A stretch of 64,000 nt of DNA from Streptomyces sp. LaPpAH-108 (GCF_000373625.1 NZ_KB891988.1:1028053-1092052); one strand, 5' to 3'; shown: positions 1 to 9,150, counted from the stretch's first letter. Program-made: numbers and translations. The notes: generated from the letters alone by a model not told the origin.

Positions 1-728
1 GCCGAGCCGGGCTTGCCGGTGAAGAGGCGGATGCCGTGCTCGCCCGCCATCCGGGTCAGCGCCTCGTCGGAGGGGGTGCCCGCGTCCTGCATCTGGAGCG
101 ACTTCTTGTAGTTGTCCTCGGGCGTCGCACCCGCACAGCCCAGGAACGTCCGGTGCGAGCCCGGCATGATCATCAGGCCGCCGTTGGTGTCGTGGTTCTC
201 CGTCAGCGCGATCGAGACCGACACCGTGCGCATCCGGGGCAGCCCGTCCTCGGCGTGCCAGGTCTCGAAGTCCGAGTGCCAGTAGAAGCCGCTCGCGCCG
301 AACCCGGGCTTGACGTTGATCCGGGACTGGTGGACGTACACGTCCGAGCCGAGGATCTGCCGGGCCCGGCCGACCACGCGCTCGTCGCTCACCAGGTTGG
401 CGAACAGCTCGCTGAGCCGGTGGACCTCGAAGACCGAGCGGATCTCCTGCGAGCGGGGCTCCACGATCGCCCGGTCGTCGGCCCGGATCACCGGGTCGGC
501 GACCAGCCGCTCCAGCTCACGCCGGTACACCTCGACCTCGGCCGGGGTGATCAGCTGGTCCACACTGAGGAAGCCGTCGCGCTCGTACCCCTCCAGATCG
601 GCCGTGGGGATCGGGCCGTAGGCGCCGGGGGCGCTCCAGACGACCGGGTCCTTGCGCGGGACGGCCACCTCGGCGGTGCCGCGGCTCGGGTAGAGATCGG
701 TGACGGGGGCGGTGGGGGCCTGGGTCAT
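1..728 (-). CDS. ectD: Ectoine hydroxylase EctD, 3' end outside window
   Basis: Fe(II)/2-oxoglutarate dioxygenase that converts ectoine to 5-hydroxyectoine in the cytoplasm. About 242 N-terminal residues are present; the family is about 295-300 residues, so roughly 55 C-terminal residues, including the third iron ligand (His), lie beyond base 1. The iron-binding motif HSD (His151, Asp153) sits in YWHSDFETWH, the signature of ectoine hydroxylases. The ATG at 728 follows GAGGAGG and starts 5 bases after the ectC stop, so it is the last gene of ectABCD. Presence of ectD means the strain can make hydroxyectoine as well as ectoine. Identification is firm; only the C-terminus is unseen. Confidence 0.96.
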   Translation of the reverse strand, partial: MTQAPTAPVTDLYPSRGTAEVAVPRKDPVVWSAPGAYGPIPTADLEGYERDGFLSVDQLITPAEVEVYRRELERLVADPVIRADDRAIVEPRSQEIRSVFEVHRLSELFANLVSDERVVGRARQILGSDVYVHQSRINVKPGFGASGFYWHSDFETWHAEDGLPRMRTVSVSIALTENHDTNGGLMIMPGSHRTFLGCAGATPEDNYKKSLQMQDAGTPSDEALTRMAGEHGIRLFTGKPGS

Positions 729-733
729 GGGGA

Positions 734-1138
734 TCACACCTCCTCGGGTTCGGTGAGCAGGGGGTAGACGCCGTTCTCGTCGTGGTCCTCCCGTCCGGTC
801 ACCGGCGGGTTGAACACGCAGAGGCAGCGGAAGTCCTCCTTGACGCGCAGCGTGTGCCGCTCGTGCCCGTCGAGGAGGTACATCGTGCCGGGGGTGACCG
901 TGTACGTCTCCCCGGTCTCGTGGTCGGTCAGTTCGGCCTCGCCCTCGGTGCAGACGACGGCCTCGATGTGGTTCGCGTACCACATCGACGTCTCGGTCCC
1001 GGCGTACAGGACGGTCTCGTGCAGGGAGAAGCCGACGCGCTCCTTGGCGAGCACGATGCGCTTGCTCTCCCAGGTGCCGGACTTCGCCCGGACGTGGCGG
1101 TCGGTGTCCTCGATGTCCTTGAACGATCGGACGATCAC
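734..1138 (-). CDS. ectC: L-ectoine synthase EctC
   Basis: Cupin-fold enzyme of 134 residues that cyclises N-gamma-acetyl-L-2,4-diaminobutyrate to ectoine, the third step of the pathway. Length and motifs fit the family: [12 protein letters not shown] at the N-terminus, the cupin segment [15 protein letters not shown], and [14 protein letters not shown] with metal-binding residues. The start is GTG at 1138, preceded by AGGAGG at nine bases. The gap to ectB upstream is 84 bases, the longest in the operon, and contains GC-rich partial repeats of the type CGCCCAGGCGC that could fold; whether these affect expression is unknown. Confidence 0.97.
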   Translation of the reverse strand: MIVRSFKDIEDTDRHVRAKSGTWESKRIVLAKERVGFSLHETVLYAGTETSMWYANHIEAVVCTEGEAELTDHETGETYTVTPGTMYLLDGHERHTLRVKEDFRCLCVFNPPVTGREDHDENGVYPLLTEPEEV

Positions 1139-1222
1139 GGGTGGGTGCCTCCTGTTGTTGCGTATCGGCGGCGGTCAGGGCGCCAGGGCGCCTGGGCGTC
1201 AGCGCGCCTGGGCCTCAGGCCG

Positions 1223-2494
1223 TCACGCGGTCTCGCGGACCGCCCGGGCGACGATGCTCATGCCCTCGTCCAGCTCCTCCGGGGTGATCGTGAGCGCGGG
1301 CAGCAGCTTGACGACCTCGCTCTCGGGGCCCGACGTCTCGATGAGCAGCCCGAGTTCGAAGGCACGGGCGGCGACCCGGCCGGCCCGCGCCTTGTCGTGG
1401 AACTCCAGGCCCCAGACAAGACCGCGACCCCGGTGGTCCTTCACGGCGTCGGGGTTCTCCTCGGCGATGGAGACCAGCTCCCGCTCGATGCGCTCGCCCC
1501 GGGCGCGGGTCTGCTTCTCCATGGCGGCGCCGTCCGCCCAGTACGTCTCCAGCGCGGCGGTCGCGGTGACGAACGCCGGGTTGTTGCCGCGGAAGGTGCC
1601 GTTGTGCTCGCCCGGCTCCCAGATGTCCAGCTCCGGCCTGAACAGGCACAGCGACATCGGCAGCCCGTAACCGCTGATGGACTTGGACACGGTGACGATG
1701 TCGGGGACGATGCCCGCCTCCTCGAAGGAGAAGAACGCGCCCGTGCGCCCGCAGCCCATCTGGATGTCGTCGACGATCAGCAGCATGTCCTGCCGCTCGC
1801 ACAACTCCTTGAGCGCGCGCAGCCATGCGGGCCGGGCGACGTTGATGCCGCCCTCGCCCTGCACGGTCTCCACGATCACGGCGGCGGGCTTGTTCAGCCC
1901 CGACCCCTGGTCCTCGAGCAGCCGCTCGAACCACAGGAAGTCCGGGACCTGCCCGTCGAAGTAGTTGTCGAACGGCATGGGCGTGCCGTGCACCAGTGGA
2001 ATGCCCGCCCCGGCCCGCTTGAACGCGTTTCCGGTGACCGCGAGCGAACCCAGCGACATGCCGTGGAAGGCGTTGGTGAACGACACGATCGCCTCGCGCC
2101 CCTTCACCTTCCGGGCCAGCTTCAGCGCCGACTCCACCGCGTTGGTGCCGGTCGGGCCCGGGAACATGACCTTGTACGGCAACTCGCGCGGGCCCAGGAC
2201 CAGTTCCTGGAAGGTGCGCAGGAACGACCGCTTGGCCGTGGTCGACATGTCCAGGCCGTGGGTCACGCCGTCCCGGGCCAGATAGTCGATCAACGCCCGT
2301 TTGAGGACGGGGTTGTTGTGGCCGTAGTTGAGCGATCCGGCCCCGGCGAAGAAGTCGAGCCATGCGCGGCCGTCCTCGTCGTACATCCGGCTGCCCCGCG
2401 CGGTGTCGAACACGGTGGGCCACCCGCGGCAGTAGCTGCGCACCTCGGACTCGACGGTCTCGAACACGCTCAGGTCGGGCTGGGTGATGGTCAC
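1223..2494 (-). CDS. ectB: Diaminobutyrate-2-oxoglutarate aminotransferase EctB
   Basis: PLP-dependent class III aminotransferase, 423 residues, that makes L-2,4-diaminobutyrate from aspartate semialdehyde and glutamate, the first committed ectoine step. The PLP lysine is Lys271 in VSKSISGYGLP; the Asp-Asp of IVDDIQMGCGR (about 242-243) and GPTGTNAVESALKLAR (about 113-128) are the cofactor-binding segments. The GTG start at 2494 has GAGGAG upstream at a good distance. It lies 24 bases after ectA in the same direction and is part of one transcript with ectC and ectD. Confidence 0.97.
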   Translation of the reverse strand: MTITQPDLSVFETVESEVRSYCRGWPTVFDTARGSRMYDEDGRAWLDFFAGAGSLNYGHNNPVLKRALIDYLARDGVTHGLDMSTTAKRSFLRTFQELVLGPRELPYKVMFPGPTGTNAVESALKLARKVKGREAIVSFTNAFHGMSLGSLAVTGNAFKRAGAGIPLVHGTPMPFDNYFDGQVPDFLWFERLLEDQGSGLNKPAAVIVETVQGEGGINVARPAWLRALKELCERQDMLLIVDDIQMGCGRTGAFFSFEEAGIVPDIVTVSKSISGYGLPMSLCLFRPELDIWEPGEHNGTFRGNNPAFVTATAALETYWADGAAMEKQTRARGERIERELVSIAEENPDAVKDHRGRGLVWGLEFHDKARAGRVAARAFELGLLIETSGPESEVVKLLPALTITPEELDEGMSIVARAVRETA

Positions 2495-2518
2495 GGTGAT
2501 TCGCTCCTCGGTGCGGCG

Positions 2519-3037
2519 TCAGTGGGCCGGGGTGGGCGTCAACGGGCCTATGCGATACAGGACTTCGGGGTCGTGCGGACCGTCCGGGAACAGGTCCGCG
2601 GGGAACAGCACCTCGCGCTCCGGCTCGATGCCGTGCCGGGCGGCGAACGAGGTGAACAGCCGCTCCGAGGCGGTGTTCCCGGGGGTGATCGTGGTCTCCA
2701 GGCCGGTGATGCCCCGCTCGGCGGCCAGCCGGGCGGTCAGCCCGTCCAGCAGCGCGGCGGCGATCCCGCGCCCCCGGTGGGCGTCGTCGACGGCCACCTG
2801 CCAGACGAGCAGGGTGTGCGGACGGTCGGGCCGTACATAACCGGTCACGAAGCCGACCGGCTCGCCGTCCGCGCCCCGCGCCACCGCCGAGGTACCGGCG
2901 AAGTCCCGGCACCACAGCAGATAGCTGTACGAGGAGTTCAGGTCGAGGGTTTTCGATTCCTTGGCGAGACGCCAGAGAGCGGCGCCGTCGGTCACCGCCG
3001 GTCTGTCGACGATCAGGTCTGCGGGTGCTGCGGTCAT
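2519..3037 (-). CDS. ectA: L-2,4-diaminobutyrate N-acetyltransferase EctA
   Basis: GNAT-fold acetyltransferase of 172 residues that acetylates 2,4-diaminobutyrate with acetyl-CoA, the second ectoine step. The acetyl-CoA loop is VDDAHRGRGIAAALLDGL (about residues 87-104), the usual R/Q-x-x-G-x-G/A pattern. Substrate-side features typical of EctA are YSYLLWCRDFAGTS near residue 40 and the C-terminal PDGPHDPEVLYR. First gene of ectABCD. No Shine-Dalgarno sequence is visible before the ATG at 3037, so the mRNA may be nearly leaderless or another start may be used. Confidence 0.96.
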   Translation of the reverse strand: MTAAPADLIVDRPAVTDGAALWRLAKESKTLDLNSSYSYLLWCRDFAGTSAVARGADGEPVGFVTGYVRPDRPHTLLVWQVAVDDAHRGRGIAAALLDGLTARLAAERGITGLETTITPGNTASERLFTSFAARHGIEPEREVLFPADLFPDGPHDPEVLYRIGPLTPTPAH

Positions 3038-3292
3038 GCGGCACGAATTTAGCGAGGCGAATGCGTGAATGCACGGGCGCGCCGCCGGTTGTGTACGACT
3101 TGGGCGACGCTATGTCGGGTTTGACCTGGGAAAAACAGGGACAAAAAGGGGTCGGCTGTGGGGTGTGTCACAGCGTGAAAAGCCGCCCGTGTTTCAGGTT
3201 GTTTAGCCTCGCGAAAAGCGGGCAGACGAAAAGGCGGAGTATGCCTCATGCAATTCAGGGGGAATGGGCGACAATTGGGTGGTCATGAAAAA
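3038..3292 (-). promoter_or_regulatory. Upstream region of the ect operon
   Basis: Noncoding stretch between the ectA start and the terminator of the upstream aminotransferase. It is less GC-rich than its surroundings, with A/T runs near 3130-3155 and 3195-3230, as expected of a promoter region. A TAAATT hexamer (minus strand, 3046-3051) ends 8 bases before the ectA ATG and could serve as a -10 for a nearly leaderless transcript, but no convincing -35 goes with it. No clear operator was recognised. Ectoine operons are usually salt- or heat-induced; nothing in this sequence proves how this one is controlled. Confidence 0.45.
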
Positions 3293-3322
3293 GGCGGCCT
3301 GCGTGAATTCGCGCAGGCCGCC
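3293..3322 (-). terminator. Intrinsic terminator of the aminotransferase gene
   Basis: Perfect 11-bp stem GGCGGCCTGCG / CGCAGGCCGCC with an 8-base loop. On the minus strand the stem is followed directly by TTTTT, a textbook rho-independent terminator and unusual in this GC-rich window, where most hairpins lack a T tract. It lies 19 bases past the aminotransferase stop and isolates that gene from the ect operon downstream. Confidence 0.9.
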
Positions 3323-3341
3323 GCAGGAAAGGGAGTGCCGG

Positions 3342-4442
3342 TCAGTGCCAGGCTTCGCCCGCCGCCCGCAGGGCGCCCTCCGGGTCCACCGCGAGCCCCT
3401 GTCCGGCAAGGGCCGCGCCCAGCGCCGTCAGCGAGCGGCGCACCGCGTCCAGCGTCGCGTCGGGCCCGTAGTGGTTGACCCGGACCATCTCCTTGGCCAG
3501 CGCCCCGCCCCCGGCGGCCAGCGGCAGCCCCGGGTCCGTGCGCAGCGCCTCGGCCACCAGCTCGGCGGCCACCACCTGCTCCGGCACCCGCAGCGTCGTC
3601 GCCACCGGCGCCGCGTCCCGCGCCTCGTGGACATACGGCTCCAGACCGCCGCGCAGCGCGCTCGCGCCCGCCCGGGTGGCCCGCGCTGCCGCCCGGTGCC
3701 GGGCCATCACAGCCTCCGCGCCGTCCGCCTCGATGCGCTCGAGGCACGCCTCCAGGGCCAGCATCTCCAGCTGCGCCGGGGCGTGCGGCAGCACCGCGCG
3801 GCCCGCGTCGAGCCAGCGGTCCTTCCAGTCCAGCAGGGACAGATAGGAGCGGCGCGGGGCGTGCGGGTTGGCGGCCATCCGGGCCCAGGCGCGCTCGCTC
3901 ACCGAGATCGCGGACACCCCGGCCGGGCCGCCCATCGCCTTCTGCGCCCCGATCACACACAGGTCCACGCCCCACGCGTCAGGGAGCACGGGCTCCGCGC
4001 CGACCGAGGCGACCGCGTCCAGGTAGAAGAGGGCGCCGTGCGCGCGTACGACCTCGCCGATCTCCGCGACCGGGTTGGTGTTGCCGGTCGCTGCCTCGGC
4101 GTGCACCAAAGACACGAAGTCGATCTCCGGGTGCTCGGCGAACGCCTCCCGGATCTGCTCGGCGGTGACGGCCGCGTGGAAGGGGACCGCGAGGTCGTGC
4201 ACGGTGGCGCCGCTGTCGCGCAGCCAGTTGCCGAAGGTCTGGCCGTAGGGCCCCGTGATCACGTTCAGGGCGACGGTGCCGGGGCCCGCCGCGGAGCGGA
4301 TCGCGCCCTCAAGCGGCAGCAGCGCCTCGCCCTGGGTGATCAGCACGTCCTGCCGGGTCTCCAGGAGCGCGGCCACCTGGTCCTCGATGGCGGCGAACCG
4401 CGCGGCGGTCAGCGGGGGCAGGTCGAGGAAGGGGTGGGTCAC
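3342..4442 (-). CDS. Class V PLP-dependent aminotransferase
   Basis: About 366 residues, in the alanine-glyoxylate / serine-pyruvate aminotransferase group (fold type I PLP enzymes). The PLP lysine is in CVIGAQKAMGGPAGVS; the pyridine-contacting Asp is in FYLDAVASVGAEP; the phosphate-binding segment is ITGPYGQTFGNW. The GTG at 4442 is preferred because GAGAG lies about seven bases upstream; an ATG ten codons further upstream is possible. The substrate cannot be read from the sequence. It lies between the ect operon and a divergent amino-acid importer, and has its own terminator, so co-transcription with ect is unlikely. Confidence 0.85.
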   Translation of the reverse strand: MTHPFLDLPPLTAARFAAIEDQVAALLETRQDVLITQGEALLPLEGAIRSAAGPGTVALNVITGPYGQTFGNWLRDSGATVHDLAVPFHAAVTAEQIREAFAEHPEIDFVSLVHAEAATGNTNPVAEIGEVVRAHGALFYLDAVASVGAEPVLPDAWGVDLCVIGAQKAMGGPAGVSAISVSERAWARMAANPHAPRRSYLSLLDWKDRWLDAGRAVLPHAPAQLEMLALEACLERIEADGAEAVMARHRAAARATRAGASALRGGLEPYVHEARDAAPVATTLRVPEQVVAAELVAEALRTDPGLPLAAGGGALAKEMVRVNHYGPDATLDAVRRSLTALGAALAGQGLAVDPEGALRAAGEAWH

Positions 4443-4576
4443 GGGGTGCTCTCTTCGCTCGCACGGGTACACGGAACCGGCCGGAGGCCGACGGTGACGA
4501 GGGTAACTCGCGGCCTCTACGCCGCTTTGACCGGCGAGTTCTCAGGCCGGACGGCCTCCAGGCCATCGGTTTGATT

Positions 4577-4604
4577 TGAGAGACCCAAACCTCTCCTTAT
4601 AATC
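4577..4604 (+). promoter_or_regulatory. Vegetative-type promoter of the amino-acid ABC importer
   Basis: TTGAGA (4577-4582), a 16-base spacer and a perfect TATAAT (4599-4604) form a strong HrdB-type promoter; transcription should start near 4611, about 28 bases before the ATG at 4639. GGGAGA at 4627-4632 is the ribosome binding site. A consensus -10 is rare in streptomycete DNA, which suggests strong basal expression. Confidence 0.8.
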
Positions 4605-4638
4605 GGAACCCACCGTTCCCCCCACAGGGAGATCCCCC

Positions 4639-5496
4639 ATGAAAACGCTCCTCGGGCGCCGGACCCGTCTTCTGGCAGCCGCCACCGTGGCGGGCGCCGT
4701 CGCGCTCGTCGCGGGCTGTTCCTCGTCGGACGGCGGCGGGAGCGGCAAGACCACCGTCAAGGGGGTCCACCTCGCCAAGGCCGGTCAGCTGACCGTCTGC
4801 ACCCATCTGCCCTACCCGCCGTTCCAGTCGGTGATCGACGGCAAGGTGCAGGGCTTCGACGTCTCCCTGATCGACCTGGTCGCCAAGGACCTGGGCGTCA
4901 AGCAGCAGATCCTGGACACGCCGTTCGAGAACTTCAAGACCGGCGCGTTCCTGAACTCCGGCCAGTGCGACCTGGCCGCGGCGGGCATGACGATCACCGA
5001 CGAGCGCAAGAAGAACGTCGACTTCTCCGACCCGTACTTCGAGGCCACCCAGGCCGTCCTGGTCGGCAAGAACAGCGGTCTGAAGTCCTTCCAGGACATC
5101 AAGGCGCAGCACAAGGCGCTCGGCGCCCAGGCGCAGACCACCGGTGAGGACTACGCGAAGAGCAAGGGTCTCGACCCGGTCTCCTTCCACTCCTCCGACG
5201 CGCTCCTCAACGGCCTGCGCACGGGCCAGGTCCAGGCGGTCATCGTCGACTACCCGGTGGTCCAGAGCTGGCTGAAGAACAAGGCCAACGCCGACGCCTT
5301 CAAGGTCGTCGGCAACCTCAAGACCGGCGAGCAGTACGGCTTCACGGTGAAGAAGGGCAACGCGGCCCTGCTCACCGCGATCAACGAGCAGCTCGCCAAG
5401 GCCAAGTCCGACGGCACCTACCAGAAGATCTACGAGAAGTGGATCGGCCCGTACGACGCCTCGGCCGCCTCCCCGGCCGCGACGCCCTCCTCCTGA
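4639..5496 (+). CDS. Amino-acid ABC transporter substrate-binding lipoprotein
   Basis: Family 3 solute-binding protein of 285 residues. A lipoprotein signal peptide ends in LVAGC (cysteine at about residue 30), then a Ser/Gly-rich tether. The SBP_bac_3 domain runs from about residue 50 with the hallmark stretch LTVCTHLPYPPFQSV, the loop GFDVSLIDLVAKDLG, and AAAGMTITDERKKNVDFSDPY. It should capture a polar amino acid (glutamine, glutamate, cystine or similar) outside the membrane and deliver it to the permease and ATPase encoded next. The exact ligand is not deducible. It is not the four-gene EhuABCD ectoine importer, since only one permease gene follows. Confidence 0.92.
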   Translation: MKTLLGRRTRLLAAATVAGAVALVAGCSSSDGGGSGKTTVKGVHLAKAGQLTVCTHLPYPPFQSVIDGKVQGFDVSLIDLVAKDLGVKQQILDTPFENFKTGAFLNSGQCDLAAAGMTITDERKKNVDFSDPYFEATQAVLVGKNSGLKSFQDIKAQHKALGAQAQTTGEDYAKSKGLDPVSFHSSDALLNGLRTGQVQAVIVDYPVVQSWLKNKANADAFKVVGNLKTGEQYGFTVKKGNAALLTAINEQLAKAKSDGTYQKIYEKWIGPYDASAASPAATPSS

Positions 5497-5509
5497 ATCC
5501 GCTGACTCC

Positions 5510-6343
5510 ATGACCGACACGGACACCCGTAGCCAACCGAAGAAGCAGGGCCTGACCCGCCGCCAGCGCCGGCGGGTCTCGCGCGGCGCGCAGTACGCCG
5601 TCTTCGTCGCCGCCGTCCTCGCCTTCGCGTTCTCGGCGGACTGGGGGCGGCTGCAGAACCAGTTCCTGCAACTGCCCATCGCCGAGCAGATGTTCCCGGA
5701 CGTCATCACCCTGGCGCTGAAGAACACCGTGCTCTACACCCTGTCCGGCTTCGTCGTCGGACTCGGCCTCGGCATCGTCATCGCCCTGATGCGGCTGTCC
5801 TCGGTGGCGCCCTACCGCTGGGTCGCCGGGATCTACATCGAGATCTTCCGCGGCCTGCCCGCCCTGCTGATCTTCATCTTCGTCGGCGTCGGCGTGCCGC
5901 TGGCCTTCCCGGACGTGCAGTACCCGGGCGGTACTTACGGCAAGGTCGCCGTCGCGCTCGGACTCGTCTCGGCCGCCTACATGGCCGAGACGATCCGCGC
6001 GGGCATCCAGGCGGTGCCCAAGGGGCAGATGGAGGCGGCCCGTTCGCTCGGCTTCTCGCCCGCGCGGGCCATGATCTCGATCATCATCCCGCAGGCGTTC
6101 CGCATCATCCTGCCGCCGCTGACCAACGAACTCGTCCTGCTCTTCAAGGACTCCTCGCTGGTGCTGTTCCTCGGCGTCACCCTGGAGGAGCGCGAACTGT
6201 CCAAGTTCGGCAACGACTTGGCCAGCACCACCGCCAACTCCACGCCGATCCTGGTGGCCGGCCTGTGCTATCTGCTGGTCACCGTCCCGCTCGGCTTCGT
6301 CGTGCGGCGCATGGAGTCCAGGTCCCAGGAGGCGATCCGGTGA
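5510..6343 (+). CDS. Amino-acid ABC transporter permease (HisM type)
   Basis: Integral membrane permease of 277 residues, 13 bases after the binding-protein gene. The N-terminal 30 residues are basic and cytoplasmic, followed by about five membrane helices. The EAA loop that contacts the ATPase is [20 protein letters not shown] (about residues 175-194), preceded by [15 protein letters not shown], the usual signature of polar amino-acid permeases. Its TGA is shared with the GTG of the ATPase gene (GTGA), so translation of the two is probably coupled. With a single permease gene it would act as a homodimer. Confidence 0.93.
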   Translation: MTDTDTRSQPKKQGLTRRQRRRVSRGAQYAVFVAAVLAFAFSADWGRLQNQFLQLPIAEQMFPDVITLALKNTVLYTLSGFVVGLGLGIVIALMRLSSVAPYRWVAGIYIEIFRGLPALLIFIFVGVGVPLAFPDVQYPGGTYGKVAVALGLVSAAYMAETIRAGIQAVPKGQMEAARSLGFSPARAMISIIIPQAFRIILPPLTNELVLLFKDSSLVLFLGVTLEERELSKFGNDLASTTANSTPILVAGLCYLLVTVPLGFVVRRMESRSQEAIR

Positions 6344-7140
6344 GCACCCCCGAGATCCGTATCGAGCACCTGCACAAGTCCTTCGGCGACAATCACGTCC
6401 TGCGCGGCGTCGACCTGGAGATCGGCCAGGGCGAGGTGGTCTGTGTCATCGGCCCCTCCGGCTCCGGCAAGTCCACCCTGCTGCGCTGCGTCAACCTGCT
6501 CGAAGAGCCCAGCGAGGGCAAGGTGTTCGTCGGCGGCACCGAGCTGACCGACCCGGACGTTGACCTCGATGCCGTACGCCGCCGGATCGGCATGGTCTTC
6601 CAGCAGTTCAACCTCTTCCCGCATCTGAGCGTCACCGAGAACCTCACGCTGCCCCAGCGGCGGGTCCTCGGCCGGGACAAGGCGACGGCCGCGCGGATCG
6701 CCGCCGAGAACCTGGCCCGCGTGGGCCTCGCGGAGAAGGCGGATGCCCACCCGGCCGCCCTCTCCGGCGGGCAGCAGCAGCGCGTGGCCATCGCCCGCGC
6801 GCTCGCCATGGGCCCCGAGGTGATGCTCTTCGACGAGCCGACCTCCGCGCTCGACCCCGAGCTGGTCGGCGACGTGCTCGCGGTCATGCGCGGGCTCGCC
6901 CAGGACGGCATGACCATGATGGTCGTCACCCATGAGATGACCTTCGCCCGCGAGGTCGCCGACCGCGTCGTCTTCATGGACGGCGGTGTCATCGTCGAGG
7001 ACGGCACCCCCGAGCAGGTCATCGGCAACCCCCGCAACGAGCGCACCCGCCACTTCCTCTCCCGCGTCCTCGACCCGGCGATGGCCGAGGTGGAGGAGAC
7101 GGACGGGCCGGTGGGGGCGGGGCCGGAGAAGACCTCCTGA
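6340..7140 (+). CDS. Amino-acid ABC transporter ATP-binding protein (GlnQ type)
   Basis: ATPase subunit of 266 residues. Walker A is GPSGSGKST, the Q-loop lies in [13 protein letters not shown], the signature is [15 protein letters not shown], Walker B is [13 protein letters not shown], and the switch histidine is in VVTHEM. This matches the GlnQ/HisP subfamily for polar amino acids. The GTG start at 6340 overlaps the permease stop and gives a product beginning [15 protein letters not shown]. Last gene of the three-gene operon; a strong hairpin terminator follows at 7193-7224. Confidence 0.95.
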   Translation: MSTPEIRIEHLHKSFGDNHVLRGVDLEIGQGEVVCVIGPSGSGKSTLLRCVNLLEEPSEGKVFVGGTELTDPDVDLDAVRRRIGMVFQQFNLFPHLSVTENLTLPQRRVLGRDKATAARIAAENLARVGLAEKADAHPAALSGGQQQRVAIARALAMGPEVMLFDEPTSALDPELVGDVLAVMRGLAQDGMTMMVVTHEMTFAREVADRVVFMDGGVIVEDGTPEQVIGNPRNERTRHFLSRVLDPAMAEVEETDGPVGAGPEKTS

Positions 7141-7192
7141 CGGCTGCGAGGTCCCGTGAGACGCCGCGCGGCGCCGTGATGTGACACCGGCC

Positions 7193-7224
7193 CGGCCGGG
7201 CACCCCTGTGCGGGTGCCCGGCCG
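7193..7224. terminator. Bidirectional GC hairpin terminator
   Basis: Perfect 13-bp inverted repeat CGGCCGGGCACCC / GGGTGCCCGGCCG around a 6-base loop, located between two convergent genes (importer operon ending at 7140 and VOC gene ending at 7284). No T tract follows on either side, as is common for Streptomyces terminators. Confidence 0.8.
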
Positions 7225-7283
7225 TTCCCTGTCCGCCCGCGCCATACGGGGCCCGGGCAGGGTGTGCTCGCCGAAGGTGTCGC

Positions 7284-7658
7284 CTACAGATACGGGCGCG
7301 TGATCAGCTCGATCGCGTGCCCGGCGGGGTCCTTGAAGTACACCCCGCGCCCGCCGTGCTCGTGGTTGATCTCGCCGGGGCGCCGCATCTGCGGATCGGC
7401 CCAGTGCGTGACGCCCCGCTCGCACAGGCGCTGGTACGCCCGGTCGAACAGCTCGTCGTCGACCAGGAACGCGTAGTGCTGCATCTGGATCTCCACCGGC
7501 GGCTCCGCGAACTGGAGCAGCACCCCGTCGGTGAGCTGGATGTTGCGGAACAGCCCCCAGGACGGAGCCGCGGCAAGCTCCAGCAGCTCCCGGAAGAACC
7601 GCGCGGACTCGTCCTTGTCCTTGGCGGCGATGATGGTGTGGTTGAACGTGACTGTCAT
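7284..7658 (-). CDS. VOC-superfamily (glyoxalase/bleomycin-resistance fold) protein
   Basis: About 124 residues forming one vicinal-oxygen-chelate domain: TVTFNHTIIAAKDKDESARFF at the start, FAEPPVEIQMQHYAFLVDD in the middle, and the C-terminal GVYFKDPAGHAIELITRPY with the conserved Glu of the metal site. The ATG at 7658 is chosen because it begins the domain; a start nine codons further upstream is possible. Members range from glyoxalases to dioxygenases and resistance proteins, so the reaction is not known. It faces the importer operon convergently. Confidence 0.8.
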   Translation of the reverse strand: MTVTFNHTIIAAKDKDESARFFRELLELAAAPSWGLFRNIQLTDGVLLQFAEPPVEIQMQHYAFLVDDELFDRAYQRLCERGVTHWADPQMRRPGEINHEHGGRGVYFKDPAGHAIELITRPYL

Positions 7659-7902
7659 ACGGCTGACCTCGCTGTGGTCCGGCACGGAGAAAAGGGATGC
7701 TCGGTGCTCGGGCGCGGGGAGGTCCGCGGGACGGGTGGCGGGGACGCCTGGCGAGGGCGCGTGTGGGGCGCACCCATGGGGCGATCAGCTACCCACCGGG
7801 TCGCCTGTCCGTGAGTGGCCCGCGAGGGCCGGTCCGGTGTTCACGTCGGAGGACGTTACCGGACCTGCCGCGCCGCCGGGAAGGCGGTCTAAGGTGCCGT
7901 AC

Positions 7903-8994
7903 ATGAGCGATCAGGCGGTGCTGCACGTCAAGGGGCGGGTGCTCGTCGGGCCCGAGGACGTCCGGGACGAGCTGTGGGTGGTCGGGGGACGGGTCACGTA
8001 CGACCGTCCCGCGGGCGCCGGGGACGTACGGACCGTGTCGGGGTGGGCGCTGCCCGGCCTGGTCGACGCGCACTGCCATGTGGGGCTCGGCGCGGAGGGG
8101 CCCGTGGACGCGGAGACCGCCGAGAAGCAGGCGCTGACCGACCGGGAGACCGGGACGCTGCTGATCCGGGACGCCGGTTCGCCCTCGGACACCCGCTGGA
8201 TCGACGAGCGCGACGACCTGCCGAAGATCATCCGTGCCGGGCGGCACATCGCCCGTACCCGCCGCTACATCCGGGGCTACGCCCACGAGATCGAGCCCGA
8301 CGACCTCGTCGCCTACGTCCGCCAGGAGGCCCGGCGCGGGGACGGCTGGGTCAAGCTGGTCGGCGACTGGATCGACCGCGACCTCGGTGACCTGGCCCCC
8401 TGCTGGCCGCGCGAGGCGGTCGCGGCGGGCATCGCGGAGGCGCACCGGCAGGGTGCCCGGGTCACCGCGCACTGTTTCGCGGAGAGTTCGCTGCGGGACC
8501 TGGTGGAGTCCGGCATCGACTGCGTCGAGCACGCCACGGGTCTGACCCCTGACCTGATTCCGCTCTTCGTGGAGCACGGGGTGGCGATCGTCCCCACCCT
8601 GGTCAACATCGCGACCTTCCCGCGCCTGGCGGCGGGCGGCGACACCAAGTTCCCCCGGTGGTCCGCACATATGCGGCGCCTCCATGAACGCCGCTACGAC
8701 ACTGTGCGCGACGCCTATGACGCCGGGATCGCGGTGTACGTCGGCACCGACGCGGGTGGCTCGCTGCCCCATGGCCTGGTCGCGGCGGAGGTCGAGGAGC
8801 TGGTCGCCGCGGGCATTCCGGCCCTGGACGCGCTTTCGGCGACCAGCTGGGGTGCCCGCGCCTGGCTCGGACGCCCCGGGCTGGAGGAGAGCGCGCCCGC
8901 CGATCTCGTCGTGTACGAGTCCGACCCCCGCGCCGATGTACGAGTCCTGGCCGCCCCGCGTCGCGTGGTGCTCAACGGGCGAGTCATGCAGTGA
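7903..8994 (+). CDS. Amidohydrolase-family metal-dependent hydrolase
   Basis: 363-residue enzyme of the amidohydrolase superfamily, imidazolonepropionase/prolidase-like branch. Metal-ligand pattern: HxH in GLVDAHCHVGLG, the bridging-Lys region in GWVKLVGDWID, His in VTAHCFAE and in CVEHATGL, and the catalytic Asp in YVGTDAGGSLPHG. The C-terminus returns to the small beta-sandwich domain (DLVVYESDPRADVRVL), as usual for cytosolic members. The ATG at 7903 is taken because the sandwich domain begins there. The substrate is unknown. It stands alone between a VOC gene and a surface-protein gene. Confidence 0.88.
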   Translation: MSDQAVLHVKGRVLVGPEDVRDELWVVGGRVTYDRPAGAGDVRTVSGWALPGLVDAHCHVGLGAEGPVDAETAEKQALTDRETGTLLIRDAGSPSDTRWIDERDDLPKIIRAGRHIARTRRYIRGYAHEIEPDDLVAYVRQEARRGDGWVKLVGDWIDRDLGDLAPCWPREAVAAGIAEAHRQGARVTAHCFAESSLRDLVESGIDCVEHATGLTPDLIPLFVEHGVAIVPTLVNIATFPRLAAGGDTKFPRWSAHMRRLHERRYDTVRDAYDAGIAVYVGTDAGGSLPHGLVAAEVEELVAAGIPALDALSATSWGARAWLGRPGLEESAPADLVVYESDPRADVRVLAAPRRVVLNGRVMQ

Positions 8995-9150
8995 CCTGCC
9001 GGGGCGTGGGAGAACTCCTGTGCCACGGGAATCGAAGAGGTGTGCGGTATCTCCACGATGGAGTGAAGTAACCCAGGATCGCTGACCGTTCACCCACAGT
9101 GCGTAAAAGTTGACGCGTCCCAAGCAAGTTCCTTCTCGGGAGCCCACGCC

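Noticed and set aside
1215..3074. Long open frame opposite or shifted against ectA and ectB (619 residues)
   Set aside because: It overlaps two well-supported ectoine genes in the same direction, is Arg/Gly/Pro-rich with no motif, and arises only from GC-rich third positions.
4639..7140. Ectoine-uptake EhuABCD system
   Set aside because: Ehu has two permease genes; this operon has one, and the binding protein shows no feature specific to ectoine binding.
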